Assembly: GCF_026342735.1 (NCBI RefSeq)
Contig: NZ_JAPEMM010000001.1
Coordinates: forward strand, 3,348,001 to 3,412,000
DNA from: Streptomyces sp. NBC_00193
Lineage (GTDB): Bacteria > Actinomycetota > Actinomycetes > Streptomycetales > Streptomycetaceae
Direction: 5' to 3'
Length of the DNA stretch: 64,000 nucleotides
In this document: piece by piece, positions 61,560 to 64,000 of the stretch
How positions within the stretch are numbered: position 1 is the stretch's first letter
Layout: each line of letters begins with the position of its first letter
Program-made: the position numbers and the translations under genes
The notes under the pieces: generated by a model
Databases searched by the model: none
Seen by the model: only the letters and a program-made list of their open reading frames with translations
Told to the model about the DNA's origin: nothing

Positions 61560-61785
61560 TCGCGTAGTCGCGTAGTCGACCGCTTTCCGAACGCCGCCGT
61601 GCCCGGTTCTTGCCTACGACCGCTGTTCCTGCAGGACAGCAGTCCGCACCAAACCTTCAGAGCGCTTCGTGCCTGAAGGCATTTCCCTGCGCCAGGTCCT
61701 CGCGATGGATGTTCCCGCGGGACAGCCGCAATGACGCGTACACCGCGCCTTCCCACCTGCCTGCCCTTGGAAGGGGAGATCAGCC

Positions 61786-61884
61786 ATGCCTGCCATCCGC
61801 CGCCGCATCCGCGGGGCTTCCGCTGTCTCCGCTGGAGCAGCGGTCGCCCCGGTGTGCGTCGGCGACAGACCACATCGGCACTGA
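61786..61884 (+). CDS. candidate 32-residue small ORF before mbtH
   Basis: A 32-codon frame encoding MPAIRRRIRGASAVSAGAAV then APVCVGDRPHRH, with AAGGGGAGA 5 bases before the ATG. It lies in the 374-base gap between the small protein gene and the MbtH gene, ending 49 bases before the latter. A good ribosome site is the only evidence; it could be a leader peptide or chance. Confidence 0.35.
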   Translation: MPAIRRRIRGASAVSAGAAVAPVCVGDRPHRH

Positions 61885-61933
61885 GACGGTGCCGCGGCGC
61901 AATCCCATTGAACAGCAGGCGAAGCGAGGTGTG

Positions 61934-62173
61934 ATGTCGAACCAGCTCGACAATCCCAACGGCAGTTTCTACGTCGTCGTCAACGATGAAGGCCAGTACT
62001 CGATCTGGCCCGAGGTCGTGGATGTCCCGGCCGGATGGACGGTGCGCCACGGCGCGACCGACCGGTCAGCGTGTCTCGAGTACATCAACACGCACTGGAC
62101 CGACATGCGCCCGCTGAGCCTGGTGGCTCACATGGCGCAGACCTCCGCCGACTGTCCGGGGGAGCAGCGATGA
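61934..62173 (+). CDS. MbtH-family protein
   Basis: A 79-residue MbtH-like protein. The family signature is nearly complete: NPNGSFYVVVNDEGQYSIWP, VPAGWTVRHGATDRSACLEYI and WTDMRPLSL. These proteins bind NRPS adenylation domains and aid their folding or activity. GCGAGG precedes the ATG. It overlaps the NRPS gene by 4 bases (ATGA), so the pair is co-translated. Confidence 0.95.
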   Translation: MSNQLDNPNGSFYVVVNDEGQYSIWPEVVDVPAGWTVRHGATDRSACLEYINTHWTDMRPLSLVAHMAQTSADCPGEQR

Positions 62174-64000
62174 CCACCGACAGCACGGATGCCGTCCTCC
62201 GGGCGGCCCGTGTGCCGGGCGAGCCGGGAAGCACCCGATCCCGCCTGGACACGATGTCCGCGGCCAAGCGCGCCCTGCTCGCCAAGCGGGTCGCCGGGCG
62301 ACGCCCGGCGAACGAGGCCACCATCCAGCCGGTGCCGCGCGAGGGGCGGCTGCCGCTGTCGAACGCCCAGCGCCGCCTGTGGTTCATGGAACAGCTGAAC
62401 CCCGGCGGGATGATGTTCAACGTCTCGGTGGCCCTGCGCTTCGAGGGGACGCTGCGGCCGGACGTGCTGGAGCGGGCGATCCGCGACGTGCTGCGCCGGC
62501 ACGAGTCACTGCGCACCGTGTTCCCGTCCGTCGGCGACGAGCCGGTGCAGCGGATCCTCTCGGATCTCGACGTGGACCTCACGCCCGTCACCCTGCCGGC
62601 CCCCACCGCCGGGAGCCGCGAGGACGCTCTGCGTGAGGCGCTGGTTGCGGAAGCGTCGCGGCCCTTCTCCCTGGAACACGGACCTCTCGCCCGTGTCACC
62701 CTCTTCCGGACCGGAGCCGAGGACCACGTCCTGCTGCTGGTCGTCCACCACAGTGTGTGTGACGGCTGGTCGATGAGCATCGTCGTCGACGAACTGCTCG
62801 CGCTCTACGGGGGCTGGGCGAAGGGCGTCGAAGCCGGACTGAAGCCGCTTCCGCTCCAGTACGCGGACTATGCCGCCTGGGAGGCCGGGCCCGAGCGCAC
62901 CGCACAGCTGGAGGAGGGGCTGGCCTTCTGGCGCCGGTCCCTGGGCGGCGCCGTGCCGGTCATCGAGCTGCCCTTCGACCGGCCCCGCCCGCCGGTACAG
63001 AGCTTCCGCGGCGCCCGTCACCGCTTCTCGCTGCCTGCCGGCATCTGGCCGCGGGTCAAGGAGATCGCGGCGGACGAGCACGCGACCCCCTTCATGGTGC
63101 TGCTCGCCGGCTTCGCCGCGCTGCTGTCGCGCTACACCTCGCACGACGAGGTGACGGCGGTGACTCCCGTGGCCAACCGGCCGCGCGCCGAGCTGGAGTC
63201 CCTGGTGGGCTTCTTCGCGAACTCCCTGGTGCTGCGGGTGGACACCTCGGGCGAACCGGACTTCCGCGAGTTGGTCGGCCGGGTCCGTGACCTCACCCAG
63301 GAGGCTCTGGCACACGGCGAGGTGCCCTTCGACCGTGTCGTCGAGGCGGTCGACCCGGCCCGCGACCTCAGCCACACGCCGCTCGCCCAGGTGCTGTTCG
63401 CGCTCGTCCAGGATCCCGCGCTGGACGTCGCCCTGGACGCGATGAAGGTCAGCGTGGTCGAGCACCACACCGCGTCCGCCAAGTACGACCTGAGCCTGGA
63501 GGTCTGGCCCGGCGCCGACGACGTCCTGCACGGTGTCTTCGAGTATGCGACCGACCTGTTCGAGGCGGCGACCGTGGCCCGGATCGGTACCCACCTGGGC
63601 ATCCTCCTCGGCGGGCTCACGCAGGACCCCGGGACCCGGATAGGCGATGCCCCCCTCCTCTCCGAAGAGGAGCTGCGGGAGCTGGTCGTCGACCGGAACC
63701 GCACCGAGGTCCCGGCCTTCGGCGACCGGCCCGTCCACGAGCTCTTCGAGGACCAGGTACGCCGTACACCGGACGCGATCGCCCTCGTCACCGACGAGCG
63801 GCGACTGACCTTCGCGGAGTTGAACACCCTCGCCGACCGGCTCGCCCACCGCTTGCGGTGTGAGGGCGTCGGCCCGGAGGAGCGTGTCGCGCTCTTCCTC
63901 GAGCGCGGCGTCGATCTGGTGGTCGCGGTACTGGCGACGCTGAAGACCGGTGGCGCCTACGTGCCGCTGGACACCGCCGACCCGGCCGAGCGCATCGCCT
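62170..64000 (+). CDS. non-ribosomal peptide synthetase (3' truncated by window)
   Basis: The 610 residues seen start with a linker of about 55 residues, then a condensation domain (about 56-490) with LPLSNAQRRLWFMEQL and HHSVCDG (about residue 192, the HHxxxDG active site). An adenylation domain begins at about 515, with FEDQVRRTPDAIALV, LTFAELN and LKTGGAYVPLD near the edge. Starting with a condensation domain suggests either fatty-acyl starter loading or a preceding module elsewhere. Substrate codes lie beyond the window, so the product cannot be predicted. Confidence 0.95.
   Translation, partial: MTTDSTDAVLRAARVPGEPGSTRSRLDTMSAAKRALLAKRVAGRRPANEATIQPVPREGRLPLSNAQRRLWFMEQLNPGGMMFNVSVALRFEGTLRPDVLERAIRDVLRRHESLRTVFPSVGDEPVQRILSDLDVDLTPVTLPAPTAGSREDALREALVAEASRPFSLEHGPLARVTLFRTGAEDHVLLLVVHHSVCDGWSMSIVVDELLALYGGWAKGVEAGLKPLPLQYADYAAWEAGPERTAQLEEGLAFWRRSLGGAVPVIELPFDRPRPPVQSFRGARHRFSLPAGIWPRVKEIAADEHATPFMVLLAGFAALLSRYTSHDEVTAVTPVANRPRAELESLVGFFANSLVLRVDTSGEPDFRELVGRVRDLTQEALAHGEVPFDRVVEAVDPARDLSHTPLAQVLFALVQDPALDVALDAMKVSVVEHHTASAKYDLSLEVWPGADDVLHGVFEYATDLFEAATVARIGTHLGILLGGLTQDPGTRIGDAPLLSEEELRELVVDRNRTEVPAFGDRPVHELFEDQVRRTPDAIALVTDERRLTFAELNTLADRLAHRLRCEGVGPEERVALFLERGVDLVVAVLATLKTGGAYVPLDTADPAERIA

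Noticed and set aside
61731..61934. A 67-residue plus-strand frame ending at the MbtH start.
   Set aside because: It has no ribosome site, no recognisable pattern and overlaps the better-supported 32-codon candidate in another frame.

Overview
The window is chromosomal DNA from a Streptomyces-like actinomycete. Coding sequence is very GC-rich with almost exclusive G/C third positions, GTG and TTG starts are common, and families typical of the genus occur together: an XRE/DUF5753 regulator with a DUF397 partner, two Spo0M proteins, a GPP34 protein, fused FbiC, an ECF sigma factor with a SnoaL-like tail, many lipoproteins, and an NRPS with MbtH. The order fbiC, XRE/DUF397, GPP34, D-Ala-D-Ala carboxypeptidase recalls, from memory only, the S. 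coelicolor SCO4429-SCO4442 region.

Layout. 0-9.3 kb: a partial DUF6086-like gene, a NUDIX hydrolase, an immunity-like protein, a MacB-type export operon (lipoprotein, HlyD-like adaptor, ATPase, permease) divergent from its probable two-component system, an L,D-transpeptidase and a candidate transmembrane terpene cyclase. 9.3-16 kb: a probable catabolic block (two LLM oxidoreductases, SDR, D-aminoacylase-like amidohydrolase, aldehyde dehydrogenase) followed by an APC permease. 17.9-32.5 kb: mixed housekeeping genes with a divergent Spo0M pair, a deletion scar joining a LysR remnant to a DoxX remnant, a toxin-antitoxin pair, an ADP-ribosylglycohydrolase, a secreted tyrosine phosphatase and a large secreted beta-rich protein. 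32.5-38.5 kb: fbiC, an SDR, a PLP aminotransferase and an orphan gene. 38.6-47.8 kb: XRE/DUF397, GPP34, a D-Ala-D-Ala carboxypeptidase with a huge repetitive cytoplasmic arm, a polytopic membrane protein and a class F sortase. 47.9-57.7 kb: a LuxR-type regulator with two small genes, a truncated IS5-like protein, a secreted phospholipase A2 with RHS-like repeats, an S8 protease with FG-GAP repeats and small genes. 57.8-64 kb: tRNA-Arg(CCT), three truncated genes fused head to tail, a second LuxR regulator with a small secreted peptide, and the start of an NRPS cluster (MbtH, condensation and adenylation domains) that runs off the window.

How the parts connect. Five near-identical 6-3-6 palindromes (CTGACG-N3-CGTCAG type) lie before the LLM/SDR operon, the second LLM gene (two copies), the SDR next to fbiC, and the orphan gene at 37.6 kb. 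This suggests one unlinked, probably TetR-type regulator controls a dispersed catabolic regulon and perhaps F420 cofactor supply. The two LuxR loci share the regulator family, an adjacent tiny secreted peptide and a 14-base motif identical at 13 positions; this is the best candidate here for an undescribed peptide-linked regulatory system, with one copy bordering the NRPS cluster. Three families of intergenic inverted or tandem repeats and several precise perfect-stem terminators are also recorded.
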